NCBI RefSeq assembly: GCF_029688865.1
Contig: NZ_JARUKV010000004.1
Span: 1-64,000, forward strand
Origin: Natronococcus sp. A-GB7
GTDB taxonomy: Archaea > Halobacteriota > Halobacteria > Halobacteriales > Natrialbaceae
Direction of reading: 5' to 3'
DNA: 64,000 nucleotides
The notes under the pieces are model-generated. The model searched no databases, was not told where the DNA came from, and worked only from the letters and a program-made list of their open reading frames with translations. Numbering within the stretch: the stretch's first letter is position 1; each line of letters opens with the position of its first letter. Shown here piece after piece: positions 8,076-16,702 of this stretch. Both the position numbers and the translations under genes were made by a program.

Positions 8076-8738
8076 CTACCCCTCGAGCGGGTGCTCGAGC
8101 GACTCCATGAGGAGTTCGAGGTTCGCCGACTCCTCGGCCAGCAGCGTCGGGTGCGTTCCGACGGTCACCAGAAAGTCGCCCTCGTGGTCGAACGAGGCGA
8201 TCAGCACGTCGACGCCGACCCGTTCGCCGTCGAGGTCGGTCTCGCCCGCGAAGACGTCGACCTCCCGGCCCGCTCCGAGGATCTCGAGGACGAACGATCG
8301 CTCGCGCTCGAGGCCGTCGAGATCCCCGTGTGGGCCGTCGACCCGATCGAGGATCTCCGCGAGGAGTTCCTCGCTCGAGGCGTCCGCGAGCGGGTTGACC
8401 GAACGTCCGGCGACGGCCATCTCCGGGGTCGAGACCGCGGCGAACAGGCTCACCTCGCGGTCCTCGCCCCGGTGTTCCCGCGTTTTCGAGTAGACGGACT
8501 GCCAGATCGACGCCCGTACCTCGCGCTCGAGGCCGGCGTCGACGGTGCGGTCGATCGACGCGCGCTCGCTCCCCCGGCTCTCGTAGCCGGTGTCGGCGAC
8601 CGTCGCCTCGGCCGGTTCGACGCGATCGGCGGCGAACTCGAGGGGCTCCTCGCCGGAGACGACGTCGAGGCAGCCGGCACCGAGTGCGAGCCCGCCCGCC
8701 GCTCCCGCGGCGAGGACCGATCGTCGGGAGGGAGTCAT
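8076..8738 (-). CDS. DUF6517-like haloarchaeal lipoprotein
   Basis: A 220-aa predicted exported lipoprotein. The N-terminus TPSRRSVLAAGAAGG carries a twin-arginine signal and LGAGCLD a lipobox, so it is likely Tat-exported and anchored to the outer face of the membrane by a lipidated Cys. The mature part is acidic, with the repeating haloarchaeal pattern seen in DUF6517 proteins (TPEMAVAGRSVNPLAD, FLVTVGTHPTLL). A TATA box (tatat, 8764-8768) lies 28 bp before the ATG, supporting this start over the longer frame. Function unknown. Confidence 0.82.
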   Translation of the reverse strand: MTPSRRSVLAAGAAGGLALGAGCLDVVSGEEPLEFAADRVEPAEATVADTGYESRGSERASIDRTVDAGLEREVRASIWQSVYSKTREHRGEDREVSLFAAVSTPEMAVAGRSVNPLADASSEELLAEILDRVDGPHGDLDGLERERSFVLEILGAGREVDVFAGETDLDGERVGVDVLIASFDHEGDFLVTVGTHPTLLAEESANLELLMESLEHPLEG

Positions 8739-8763
8739 CGTTCCGACGATGCGGCCGAGTACG

Positions 8764-8768
8764 TATAT
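8764..8768 (-). promoter_or_regulatory. TATA box of the DUF6517-like gene
   Basis: TATAT within gatatacgt on the minus strand, centred 28 bp from the ATG at 8738. It fits a leaderless transcript and fixes the start of the lipoprotein. Confidence 0.5.
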
Positions 8769-8844
8769 CGTTTTTGACCAAATATTTCCTGTAAGTGTGT
8801 ATTTGCGATACTTCTGGCGCGTGCGAGAGGACGACACATCAAGA

Positions 8845-8849
8845 GTTAT
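8845..8849 (+). promoter_or_regulatory. TATA-like box of the aminotransferase gene
   Basis: GTTAT within aagagttatc, centred 28 bp from the ATG at 8875. It supports a leaderless start there and excludes the longer in-frame extension that begins at 8590. Confidence 0.45.
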
Positions 8850-8874
8850 CGGGATCGGCTACGCCGGTGTAGCT

Positions 8875-9996
8875 ATGACGGAGTTTGCAGCCCGGGTCGA
8901 GCAGGTGTCGATCAGCGGTATCCGAGAAGTGTTCGAGGCCGCCGGCGAGGACGCGATCAACCTCGGGATCGGCCAGCCGGACTTCCCGACGCCCGAACAC
9001 GCCCGACGGGGGGCGATCGAGGCGATCGAGGCCGAGCGAACCGACGCCTACACGTCGAACAAGGGAACCCGGTCGCTCCGGGAGGCGATCGCCACGAACT
9101 ACGACCGGGAGTTCGGACTCGAGATCGATCCCGCCCACGTCATCGCCACCTCCGGCGGGAGCGAGGCGCTCCACCTCGCCCTCGAGGCCCACGTCGACCC
9201 AGGCGAGGAGGTCATCTTCCCCGACCCCGGGTTCGTCTCCTACGACGCGCTGACCCACATCGCGGGCGGAACGCCGAAACCCGTCGGTCTGCGCGACGAC
9301 CTCACGCTCGACCCCGCGACCGTCGAGGACGCGATCACCGACGAGACCGCGGCGTTCGTCGTCAACAGTCCCGCGAACCCGACGGGTGCGGTCCAGAGCG
9401 AGGCCGACATGCGCGAGTTCGCCCGCATCGCGGACGAACACGACGTCCTCTGTCTCTCCGACGAGGTGTACGAACGCATCGTCTTCGAGGGCGAACACCG
9501 CTCGCCCCTCGAGTTCGCCGAGAGCGACAACGTCGTCGTCGTCAGCGCCTGCTCGAAGACCTACTCGATGACGGGCTGGCGGCTCGGCTGGGTTCTGGGC
9601 TCCAACCGTCGCATTGAACGGATGCTGCGGGTCCACCAGTACGCCCAGGCCTGTGCCTCCGCGCCCGCCCAGTACGCCGCCGAGGCCGCCCTGACGGGAC
9701 CACAGGACCCCGTCGAGGAGATGGTCTCGGCCTTCGAGGAGCGACGCGATCTCGTCGTTGACGGCCTCGAGGACGCGGGTCTCGAGGTGCCCACGCCGTC
9801 GGGGGCGTTCTACGTCATGCCGAAGGTGCCCGAGGGCTGGTGCGACGAGGTGCTCGAGCGGGACGTGATCGTCGTCCCCGGCGGTGCCTTCGGCGCCAAC
9901 GGCGAGGGGTACGCCCGCCTCTCCTACGCCACGGGTACGGCAGAGCTAAAGGAGGCCCTCGAGATCATCGACGACGCGACGCGAGCGGTTCGGTAG
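8875..9996 (+). CDS. Pyridoxal-phosphate aminotransferase, class I/II
   Basis: A 373-aa fold-type I aminotransferase, probably acting on aspartate or aromatic amino acids as do its archaeal relatives. Visible signatures are NLGIGQPDFPTP at the N-terminus, TSGGSEALH for phosphate binding, VNSPANPTG with the Asn that contacts PLP, LSDEVYERI with the Asp, and SKTYSMTGWRLGW with the Schiff-base Lys. The Arg that binds substrate carboxylate is expected in ARLSYATG. The start at 8875 is supported by a TATA-like element 28 bp upstream. It is divergent from the lipoprotein gene. Confidence 0.92.
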   Translation: MTEFAARVEQVSISGIREVFEAAGEDAINLGIGQPDFPTPEHARRGAIEAIEAERTDAYTSNKGTRSLREAIATNYDREFGLEIDPAHVIATSGGSEALHLALEAHVDPGEEVIFPDPGFVSYDALTHIAGGTPKPVGLRDDLTLDPATVEDAITDETAAFVVNSPANPTGAVQSEADMREFARIADEHDVLCLSDEVYERIVFEGEHRSPLEFAESDNVVVVSACSKTYSMTGWRLGWVLGSNRRIERMLRVHQYAQACASAPAQYAAEAALTGPQDPVEEMVSAFEERRDLVVDGLEDAGLEVPTPSGAFYVMPKVPEGWCDEVLERDVIVVPGGAFGANGEGYARLSYATGTAELKEALEIIDDATRAVR

Positions 9997-10061
9997 CCGG
10001 AGCGGGAATCGAGAGCTCCGTTCCAAAGGGCCGCTGCGCGACGGAACGTTTCTCTCTTCTC

Positions 10062-10469
10062 TCACTCACCCGCGGCCGCGTACAGAGAGAGGGCACAGAC
10101 GGCGAGGATGGCTTCGGCGGCTTTCGTAACTACCGCGATCGGATTGAGACTGCCGTCCATGTAGAACGCTTCTACGCCCCATCCCTGTACGGGGAACAAC
10201 GCGAGAATCGTGACGACCGCATAAAGTGCGGCAACGAGGAACAACCACCGTTTCCAGTACCGCGTGACGTACAGGATCGTTCCTCCGATGAATCCCAGTC
10301 CGTTGAGAATAAAGAGAACGGCTAGGATCACACTCATCTCGATAGCGTTCGTCGAGGCTATCAGATGGAGGACTCCGGTGACGAGTGCCATGATGATGGC
10401 AACGTAGCCGATCGGGCTCGACGGACGCTCGAAAAGCGGTCCTGTCGTTGTTGTTCGGTTTGCACACAT
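10062..10469 (-). CDS. Four-TM haloarchaeal membrane protein
   Basis: A 135-aa integral membrane protein with four hydrophobic segments: IGYVAIIMALVTGVLHLI, MSVILAVLFILNGLGFIGG, WLFLVAALYAVVTILALF and TKAAEAILAVCALSLYAAA. It resembles a small haloarchaeal family, possibly DUF7475, but that name is from memory. An inverted repeat GCCTG-N6-CAGGC (10470-10485) lies directly upstream of the ATG and could be an operator. GC content and amino-acid use are lower in charge than in the neighbours, as expected for a membrane protein. Confidence 0.7.
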   Translation of the reverse strand: MCANRTTTTGPLFERPSSPIGYVAIIMALVTGVLHLIASTNAIEMSVILAVLFILNGLGFIGGTILYVTRYWKRWLFLVAALYAVVTILALFPVQGWGVEAFYMDGSLNPIAVVTKAAEAILAVCALSLYAAAGE

Positions 10470-10563
10470 GCCTGCAATATCAGGCAGACTCTAGAAAAAG
10501 TGTTCTGGTGTGCTACTCGAAACGAGACAGAACGGATAGACGTCCGGCATCCCCCGTGCAGCT

Positions 10564-12345
10564 CTAAAACGTTATCGCGACCACCAGCGCGACCGCAAGC
10601 GCCGCGAACGCGAGCGCGACGGTCGTGCCGACGCTCGTCTTTAGCCCCGACTTCCCGGGCGTTCGCTCGAGCCGATCCCGGTACCGTCCCTCGAGCGACG
10701 TGGGCAGCGCGGCAGCGATCGTCGCACCCGGGTTCCGGACCGCGGCCACCGTCCCCCAGCCGGCTCGGACGGCCCAGTCGTCGGTTCGGGCGAACGCCCG
10801 CTCGAGGGCGCCCGTAAGCGCTCGCGTCCCCCGGAAGACGAACGGATCCCGAACGGTATCGACGTCCCGGCCCCCGGCGACGCGACCGAACAGCGGTTTC
10901 GCGACGACGAACGCGACGAGGCTGCCGCCCGCGAGCACGACGGCCTTGTAGAGGTGGGCCGTCGAGTAGGGGTCCGTGCTCCAGGCGTCGGTCGCCGGCA
11001 GGATCGCGAACAGCGCGGGGTAGAAGATCCCGAGCAGGACGCAGGCGACCGCGATCGGCGCGGAGACCGCGAGATCGGCCGGCGAGAGGTCGCGGATCGA
11101 GGCGCGCTCGCCCTCGAGGAAGGCGTAGTAGCCGAACTTCATGAACGAGACGAACGTGCCGACGGCCCCAGCGAGCAGGAGAGCCTCGAGGAGGGTCGCG
11201 TCGGCCTCGGCGGCCGCGTCGAGGACCATCCCCTTCGTGACGAACCCGTTGAAGCCGGGGACGCCGGTGATCGAGAGCGCGGCCACGAGGAAGGTTACGA
11301 AGAGCAGGGGCGTCGCCCGGCCGAGCGCGCCGACGTCGTCGAGCGTGTTCTTCCCCGTGCGGACGACGACGAACCCCGCGACCATGAACAGCAGTCCCTT
11401 GTAGAGGACGTTGTTGAACAGGTGGCCGAAGCCGCCCGCGACACCCAGGGCCGAACCCAGCCCGATCCCGGCGAGCATGTAGCCGACCTGGGCCTGGATG
11501 TGGTAGGCGAGCAGCTTGCGCATGTCCTTCTGGGCGAGGGCGTAGGCCGCGCCGTAAACGGTCATCGCGGCGCCGGCGGTCGCGAGCGCGAGGTTCCCAT
11601 CGGGGAACGCCCGGTAGGCCGCGTACACCGCGACCTTCGTCGTGTACGCCGAGAGAATTACCGACGTTCCCACGTGGGGCGCCGCGTAGGTTCGGGGCAG
11701 CCAGATATGGACGCCGATGAGGGCCGCGTTGACGCCGACCGCGAGGCCGACCGCGATCGCGGACAGTCCCGGACTGATCCCGGTTCCGTCGTACTGCAGC
11801 GCAGTCGCCGAGGGGCCGACGGCGACCCAGTGCAGCGCGACGCCGACCAGCAGCAGGCCGCCGCCGACGGCGTGGACCAGTGCGTAGCGGTACCCCGCCC
11901 GGATCGCCTCGCCGCCGCAGTACCAGACGAGCAGGGTGCTGGCGACGGCCATCAGCTCCCAGCCGAGGGCGAGCCCCAGCCAGTCGCCGACGAAGACGGT
12001 CCACAGCGAGGTTCCGACGTACGCGAGCGCGATCAGCAGGTGGCGGTCGTCGGTGCCGACGAGGTAAGTGTAGCCGACCGCCAGCGCGCCGAACGCCGAG
12101 AGCGCCAGCCCGACGAGCCGCGAGGCGTCGTCGACGTGGACGAGCACGACCTCGAGCCCCAGGAACGTCGTCGTCGGCCCCGTCCCGTCGGGAACGAGCA
12201 GGGTCCAGACCGCGACGATCCCGAGCGTGACGGCCGCGAGGGCGTGGCCGAGCCGTCGCGAGGAAAACGGGACGAGCACGGTCCCGAAGAGGACGACCAG
12301 CAGCGGCGGGACCGCGAGCAGCCAGTCGGGGCCGGTACCGATCAC
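10564..12345 (-). CDS. Proton-conducting membrane transporter subunit, MrpD/NuoL family (third of three)
   Basis: A 593-aa polytopic subunit of the complex I / Mrp antiporter proton-channel superfamily. The key TM5 glutamate is in LALGWELMAVAS and the TM7 lysine in SAYTTKVAVYA, so it keeps the ion-translocation residues. DMRKLLAYHIQAQVGYM is the TM8 signature with its Lys. The C-terminal ~90 residues are a hydrophilic stretch and a last TM. The start is GTG 12345, overlapping the stop of the preceding subunit by GTGA; a 1042-aa frame reaching 13692 is antisense-like noise upstream of this. The partner subunits are the two genes behind it. Confidence 0.87.
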   Translation of the reverse strand: MIGTGPDWLLAVPPLLVVLFGTVLVPFSSRRLGHALAAVTLGIVAVWTLLVPDGTGPTTTFLGLEVVLVHVDDASRLVGLALSAFGALAVGYTYLVGTDDRHLLIALAYVGTSLWTVFVGDWLGLALGWELMAVASTLLVWYCGGEAIRAGYRYALVHAVGGGLLLVGVALHWVAVGPSATALQYDGTGISPGLSAIAVGLAVGVNAALIGVHIWLPRTYAAPHVGTSVILSAYTTKVAVYAAYRAFPDGNLALATAGAAMTVYGAAYALAQKDMRKLLAYHIQAQVGYMLAGIGLGSALGVAGGFGHLFNNVLYKGLLFMVAGFVVVRTGKNTLDDVGALGRATPLLFVTFLVAALSITGVPGFNGFVTKGMVLDAAAEADATLLEALLLAGAVGTFVSFMKFGYYAFLEGERASIRDLSPADLAVSAPIAVACVLLGIFYPALFAILPATDAWSTDPYSTAHLYKAVVLAGGSLVAFVVAKPLFGRVAGGRDVDTVRDPFVFRGTRALTGALERAFARTDDWAVRAGWGTVAAVRNPGATIAAALPTSLEGRYRDRLERTPGKSGLKTSVGTTVALAFAALAVALVVAITF

Positions 12346-13976
12346 GGGCTGCTCACCCCCGCGTTCTCCGCGACCAGGCGCGCGAGCTCGAGCACGAACA
12401 GCCAGTCGGCGGCGATCCCGATCGCGACGACGAGCGCGCTCGCCGCGAGGACCGGCCCGAGCAGGAGCCACGTCGTCTCCCGACCGGTCCAGGGCCGTCG
12501 CTCCCATCTCGAGTTGACGCCGTCGGTCCGAGTTGCGGACGACGTCCGCGATTCGGCTCGGGCATCCCCGCCATCGGCTCGAGCGCCACCCAGCGGCCCC
12601 TCGAGAACGGGTTTCGGATCGACTCGCTCCCCCGTCTCGAAGAAGGCGGTGTAGACGATCGGCCAGAAGTACGCGACGTTGAGCCCGCCCGAGACGACGA
12701 ACAGCGCGAGGACGAGCCCGTTGCCCGCCTCGGCGCTGCCCAACAGGAGGTGCCACTTGCTGACGAAGCCGGCGAACAGCGGGATGCTCGCCAGGCTGGC
12801 GGCCCCGACGGCGAAAGCCGCCATCGTCAGGGGCATCCGACGGCCGATACCCGCCATCTCGCTGATCTTCTTGGTCTCGCACTCGACGGCCAGCGCGCCG
12901 GCACAGAAGAACAGCGTGAGCTTCCCAACGGCGTGGACCGGCAGGTGAACCACCCCGCCGACGACCGCCGACGGACTCAGCAGGGCGACCCCGAGGACGA
13001 TGAACGACAGCTGTGCGATCGTCGAGTACGCGAGCCGTCGCTTCAGATCGTCCTGGCGCAGCGCGAGCAGGCTCCCCAGGAGGATCGTCGCGGCCGCCAC
13101 GCCGGCCAACGGGGCCGCGAGTCCGAGCGCCTCCGCCGTCACCGGGCCGTAGACCTCGAGGACGACCCGGACGAGCGCGAACGCGCCGGACTTGACGACG
13201 GCGACGGCGTGGAGCAGCCCCGAAACGGGTGTGGGCGCCACCATGGCGCTGGGGAGCCAGCCGTGGAGCGGCATCACGGCGGCCTTGACGCCGAAGCCCG
13301 CAGCCAGGAGTCCGAAGGCGATCCGGGCGAGCCAGGGGTCCTCGCCCGCCGCGCTCGCGAGGGCGTCGATCCCGCCCGGCGCGAAGGTGACGGAGCCGGC
13401 CAGGTAGAACGTCAGGAGCGTCCCCCCGACCGCCAGCGTCCCGCCGCCGAGGACGTACGCGAGGTACTTGTAGCCGACCCGCCGGGCGCGTTCGGTGCCG
13501 TCGTGGGCGACCAGCGGATACGTGCCGACGGTCATCAGCTCGTAGAACAGGACGAGCACGAGCAGGTTCGCGGCGAACGCGACGCCCATCGCCGCGGCGA
13601 TGCTCAGCGCCAGGGCGGCGAAAAAGCGGGTCTGGTTGGCCTTCTCGAGCCCGCGGAGGTAGCCCGCGCTGTAGACGGCGGTGACGACCCACAGTCCGCT
13701 CGCGACGGCGCCGAACACCATCCCCAGCGGGTCGGCCCGGAACGCGAACTCGATGTCGGTCGCGAACGTGCCCAGGTAGGTGACGTAGGTTCGGCCCTCG
13801 AGGACGCCCGGGAGCATGCTCGCGACGACGGCGAAGGTGGCGAGCGAACCGACGAGGCTCACCGCCTCGCGAACGTTCGGTCGGCGATCGGCGAGGGCGA
13901 CGGCGAAGACGACCAGCGCGGGGAGGACGACGGCCGCGAGCGGTCGGAACGTGGTGATCTCGGCGGCGTCGCTCAC
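12342..13976 (-). CDS. Proton-conducting membrane transporter subunit, MrpD/NuoM-like (second of three)
   Basis: A 544-aa member of the same superfamily with about 14 TM segments. The channel residues are intact: Glu in LVLFYELMTVGTYPL (TM5) and Lys in HAVAVVKSGAFALVRV (TM7). HGWLPSAMVAPTPVSGLLHA is the typical broken-helix signature. A hydrophilic insertion rich in Arg, Asp and Ser (residues ~455-500) precedes the last TM. Translation starts at GTG 13976, which overlaps by GTGA the stop of a 16-codon mini-ORF lying in the 51-bp gap after the first subunit. Confidence 0.88.
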   Translation of the reverse strand: MSDAAEITTFRPLAAVVLPALVVFAVALADRRPNVREAVSLVGSLATFAVVASMLPGVLEGRTYVTYLGTFATDIEFAFRADPLGMVFGAVASGLWVVTAVYSAGYLRGLEKANQTRFFAALALSIAAAMGVAFAANLLVLVLFYELMTVGTYPLVAHDGTERARRVGYKYLAYVLGGGTLAVGGTLLTFYLAGSVTFAPGGIDALASAAGEDPWLARIAFGLLAAGFGVKAAVMPLHGWLPSAMVAPTPVSGLLHAVAVVKSGAFALVRVVLEVYGPVTAEALGLAAPLAGVAAATILLGSLLALRQDDLKRRLAYSTIAQLSFIVLGVALLSPSAVVGGVVHLPVHAVGKLTLFFCAGALAVECETKKISEMAGIGRRMPLTMAAFAVGAASLASIPLFAGFVSKWHLLLGSAEAGNGLVLALFVVSGGLNVAYFWPIVYTAFFETGERVDPKPVLEGPLGGARADGGDARAESRTSSATRTDGVNSRWERRPWTGRETTWLLLGPVLAASALVVAIGIAADWLFVLELARLVAENAGVSSP

Positions 13977-14023
13977 GGTCGATCGCCCTCCGGTCGTCGG
14001 CTCGGTGTGTGTCTCGTGGTCAT
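13973..14023 (-). CDS. 16-codon mini-ORF overlapping the second transporter subunit start
   Basis: ATG at 14023 opens a 16-codon basic frame (contains RHTPSRRPEG) whose TGA overlaps the GTG start of the next subunit. It bridges the gap between subunits one and two, so a ribosome finishing the mini-ORF could restart on the GTG. It is the second such mini-ORF in the window; it may still be chance. Confidence 0.3.
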   Translation of the reverse strand: MTTRHTPSRRPEGDRP

Positions 14024-14027
14024 GGAT

Positions 14028-15494
14028 CTACGCGGCGAGTCGCTCGGTCGCCTCCCGGAGGAGACCCTCGAGCCACGCCGAACTCACCCCCATCGCGAGC
14101 GAGATCGCGGTCGCCGCGACGACGACCACGACCATTCCGAGGGTGGTCGTCGTGTCGGGGCGTCTGGTTCCCTCGAAGGGATGGAAGTAGAGCCGATCGA
14201 TGAACGGAACGACGTAGGCGAGGGTCAGCAGGGTGCTGACGACGATCAGCGCCGCGACGATCCACATCCCGTGCTGGATCGCCCCCAGCGCGATGTACCA
14301 CTTGCCGACGAAGCCGACCGTCGGCGGGAGCCCGATCATCGCGACGCCAAGTACCGCGAACGTCGCGCCCAGAATCGGTGCCTCCGAGGCGAGCCCGGCG
14401 TACTCCTCGAGCGAGCGGGCGCCGAAGCGAAGCGCGAACATCCCCGCGACGAGACAGAGCGCGCCCTTGACGACCCCGTGGCCGAACAGCTGCAGGATCG
14501 AGCCGAAGATCGCCGTCTCGTTGGCGATCGCGAAGCCGGCGACGACGAGCCCGGCCTGGGAGATCGTCGAGTACGCGAGGACGTCCTTGATCCCCCGGTG
14601 GACCGCGGCCAGCAGGTTGCCGATCAACATCGTCGCCAGCGAGATCGCCAGGATGCCGTCGACGAGGACGGGATTGGCCGCGAGGAAGTCGGTCGTGTAG
14701 ACGGTAAACAGGATCCGCGAGAAGGCGTAGACGGCAGCGGCGGGGATCACACCCGAGATCAGCGCGCTCAGGGCGTCGGGCGCGACGCCGTGGGCGTCGA
14801 CGAGCCAGGTGTGAAACGGAAAGAGCCCGACGCTGATCCCGAGTCCGACGCCCATCAGGAGAAAGGAGGCGACGACCAGCGGATCGGCGTAGCCGATCTC
14901 CGGGAGTCGCTCGGCCAGCAGCGCCATGTTGCTCGTCCCCGTCGCGGCGACCGCGACGACGACCCCTGCGAGGTAGATGCCGGCTCCGAGCGTGCCCAGG
15001 ACGAAGTACCGAAAGGCGACGTAGCTTCCCCACCCCGTCCCCGTCGCCCCGACGAGGACGAACGTCGCCAGGCCGAGCAGGAGCAGGTAGCCGTACAGCG
15101 CGAAGAGATCGCCCGTGAGGGTGATCCCGATCACGCCGGCGACGATCGCGAGGTAGCCGGCGTAGAACCCGTTCCCGCGGGGGCCGGCCGTCCGGGTGTA
15201 CGCGAGCGCGCCGAGAGCAACCATCGAGTCGAGCAGCACGATCGCGCCGGAGAAGCCGTCCGCCTGGAACTCCGTGGCGTAGCCTACCCGATCGAGGGCG
15301 AACTGGTACTCGATCGGCTCGCCGGTGAGGAGGGCGACGGTGAGAACCGCCGACAGGAGAAACGTCACCGACAGCGACACCGCAGCGATCGACCACCCGA
15401 CGTCGTCGAACCACCCGTCGGCGAGCGCGGAGAGTGCGGCGGCTCCGAGCGGAACGACGATCACGGCGGCGACGAACCACTGGAGTTCGATCAT
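14028..15494 (-). CDS. Proton-conducting membrane transporter subunit, MrpD/NuoN-like (first of three; altered channel residues)
   Basis: A 488-aa polytopic protein of the MrpD/Nuo superfamily, first gene of a three-gene operon. The family block LFPFHTWLVDAHGVAPDALSALISG is clear. At the TM5 position where relatives have F-E-V-M it reads ALYGYLLLLG, and after the broken helix it reads GVIPAAAVYAFSRI where relatives have a Lys. Both canonical charged residues thus seem missing, although lysines in HRGIKDVLAYS and GHGVVKGAL remain. It may have a structural rather than a pumping role. The start is the ATG at 15494, divergent from the MDR gene. Confidence 0.85.
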   Translation of the reverse strand: MIELQWFVAAVIVVPLGAAALSALADGWFDDVGWSIAAVSLSVTFLLSAVLTVALLTGEPIEYQFALDRVGYATEFQADGFSGAIVLLDSMVALGALAYTRTAGPRGNGFYAGYLAIVAGVIGITLTGDLFALYGYLLLLGLATFVLVGATGTGWGSYVAFRYFVLGTLGAGIYLAGVVVAVAATGTSNMALLAERLPEIGYADPLVVASFLLMGVGLGISVGLFPFHTWLVDAHGVAPDALSALISGVIPAAAVYAFSRILFTVYTTDFLAANPVLVDGILAISLATMLIGNLLAAVHRGIKDVLAYSTISQAGLVVAGFAIANETAIFGSILQLFGHGVVKGALCLVAGMFALRFGARSLEEYAGLASEAPILGATFAVLGVAMIGLPPTVGFVGKWYIALGAIQHGMWIVAALIVVSTLLTLAYVVPFIDRLYFHPFEGTRRPDTTTTLGMVVVVVAATAISLAMGVSSAWLEGLLREATERLAA

Positions 15495-15642
15495 TGCGGT
15501 GTCGGTTCCCGGCCGCCCTCGAGTCGCGACCCCGTCGGCACAGGACAGGAATCGGGGGCCGAGACGGGAATCGAGTAGCGATAAGGAGGTCGGCGTTTTC
15601 AACGTGGGGGATTCGATCGGCGGCGTGCCGCGATCTGTACCC

Positions 15643-15648
15643 TTATAA
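15643..15648 (+). promoter_or_regulatory. TATA box of the MDR oxidoreductase gene
   Basis: Perfect TTATAA centred 29 bp before the ATG at 15675. An alternative in-frame ATG at 15648 overlaps this box and so cannot be the start of a leaderless message. Confidence 0.6.
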
Positions 15649-15674
15649 TGGTGCGTTCCGTGCCCCCGCACGTC

Positions 15675-16640
15675 ATGCGAGCCGTTCGACTCTCGGAACA
15701 CGGCGGACCGGACGTACTGCAGGTCGAGGAGATCGACCGACCCGAACCAGCGGCCGACGAGCTCCTGCTCGAGGTCGAGGCCGCCGGCGTCAACCCCGTC
15801 GACACCTACTTCCGCGAGGGGTCGTACGAACCCCTCGGACCCCCGTTCACGCCGGGCGTCGACTTCGCGGGCGTCGTCGCCGAGACGGGCTCGAGCGCGG
15901 ACGGCTTCGAGGAGGGCGATCGCGTCTACGGCACCGGGATCGGCAACGGCTCGTTCCAGGGCGGCTACGCCGAGTACGCGACGGTGCCGACCGATCGCGT
16001 CGTCCACCTGCCGGACGGCGTCGACGCCCGCGAGGCGGGCGCGGCGGGCGTCGTCGGCGTCACCGCCTGGCGCGCGCTGATCGACCACGCCGATCTCGAG
16101 CCGGCCGAGGCCTGTCTCGTCCACGGCGGCTCCGGCGGCGTCGGCCACGTCGCCGTCCAGATCGGCGACGCCGTCAGCGCCCGGGTCGTGACGACCGCCT
16201 CCGAGGAGCACCACGATACCCTCGAGGAACTGGGCGCCGACACGGCCCTCGATTACTCGCGCGACGACCTCGCCGACGCCGTCCTCGAGGCGAGCGACGG
16301 CGGCGTCGACGCGATCCTCGACCACCGGCTCGACGACTACCTCCAGTTCGACGCCGAGGTCGCGGCGACGGGCTGTCGGGTCGTCGGCATCGGCGAGAAC
16401 GATCCCGGTCCGAGCTTTACCAGCGTCGGCGCAGCCCGCTCGGCGGACGTCAGCTACCAGTTCATGACGATGTTCAACACGCCGGACCTACGGGTGCCGC
16501 TGCGGGGGGTCGCCGATCTCATGGCCCGCGATCGCCTCTCGGTCGAGATCGACCGCACGTACGACCTCGAGGAGGCCGCCCAGGCCCAGCGCGACGTGAT
16601 GGAGGACAGCTTCTTCGGCAAGCTCGTCCTCGAGCCGTAG
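15675..16640 (+). CDS. NADPH:quinone reductase-like zinc-independent MDR oxidoreductase
   Basis: A 321-aa medium-chain dehydrogenase/reductase of the quinone-reductase/zeta-crystallin branch. The N-terminal GroES-like domain has GVNPVDTYFREG and TPGVDFAGVV; the Rossmann domain has LVHGGSGGVGHVAVQI for NADPH binding. No structural zinc cysteine cluster is present, as expected for quinone reductases. The C-terminal half has the unusual insertion-free ILDHRLDDYLQFD. The start is fixed by the TATA box at 15643. It probably reduces quinones or enones with NADPH; the substrate cannot be read from sequence. Confidence 0.87.
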   Translation: MRAVRLSEHGGPDVLQVEEIDRPEPAADELLLEVEAAGVNPVDTYFREGSYEPLGPPFTPGVDFAGVVAETGSSADGFEEGDRVYGTGIGNGSFQGGYAEYATVPTDRVVHLPDGVDAREAGAAGVVGVTAWRALIDHADLEPAEACLVHGGSGGVGHVAVQIGDAVSARVVTTASEEHHDTLEELGADTALDYSRDDLADAVLEASDGGVDAILDHRLDDYLQFDAEVAATGCRVVGIGENDPGPSFTSVGAARSADVSYQFMTMFNTPDLRVPLRGVADLMARDRLSVEIDRTYDLEEAAQAQRDVMEDSFFGKLVLEP

Positions 16641-16673
16641 TCCGATCGATTTCGGTACGGATCCGACCCTACT

Positions 16674-16680
16674 ACTATTA
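16674..16680 (+). promoter_or_regulatory. TATA-like box of the first FilR1-type regulator
   Basis: ACTATTA, centred 26 bp before the ATG at 16703. It indicates a leaderless message starting at or next to that ATG. Confidence 0.45.
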
Positions 16681-16702
16681 CTACTGCGTGCGTACGAATG
16701 AC

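Noticed and set aside
10564..13692. A 1042-aa fused antiporter subunit
   Set aside because: Only the part from GTG 12345 resembles a protein; the upstream part runs in the wrong frame through the second subunit.
12750..15578. A 942-codon plus-strand open frame across the antiporter genes
   Set aside because: It lies antisense to two clear membrane-transporter genes; its Arg/Gly/Asp-rich composition is the usual mirror of high-GC haloarchaeal coding sequence.
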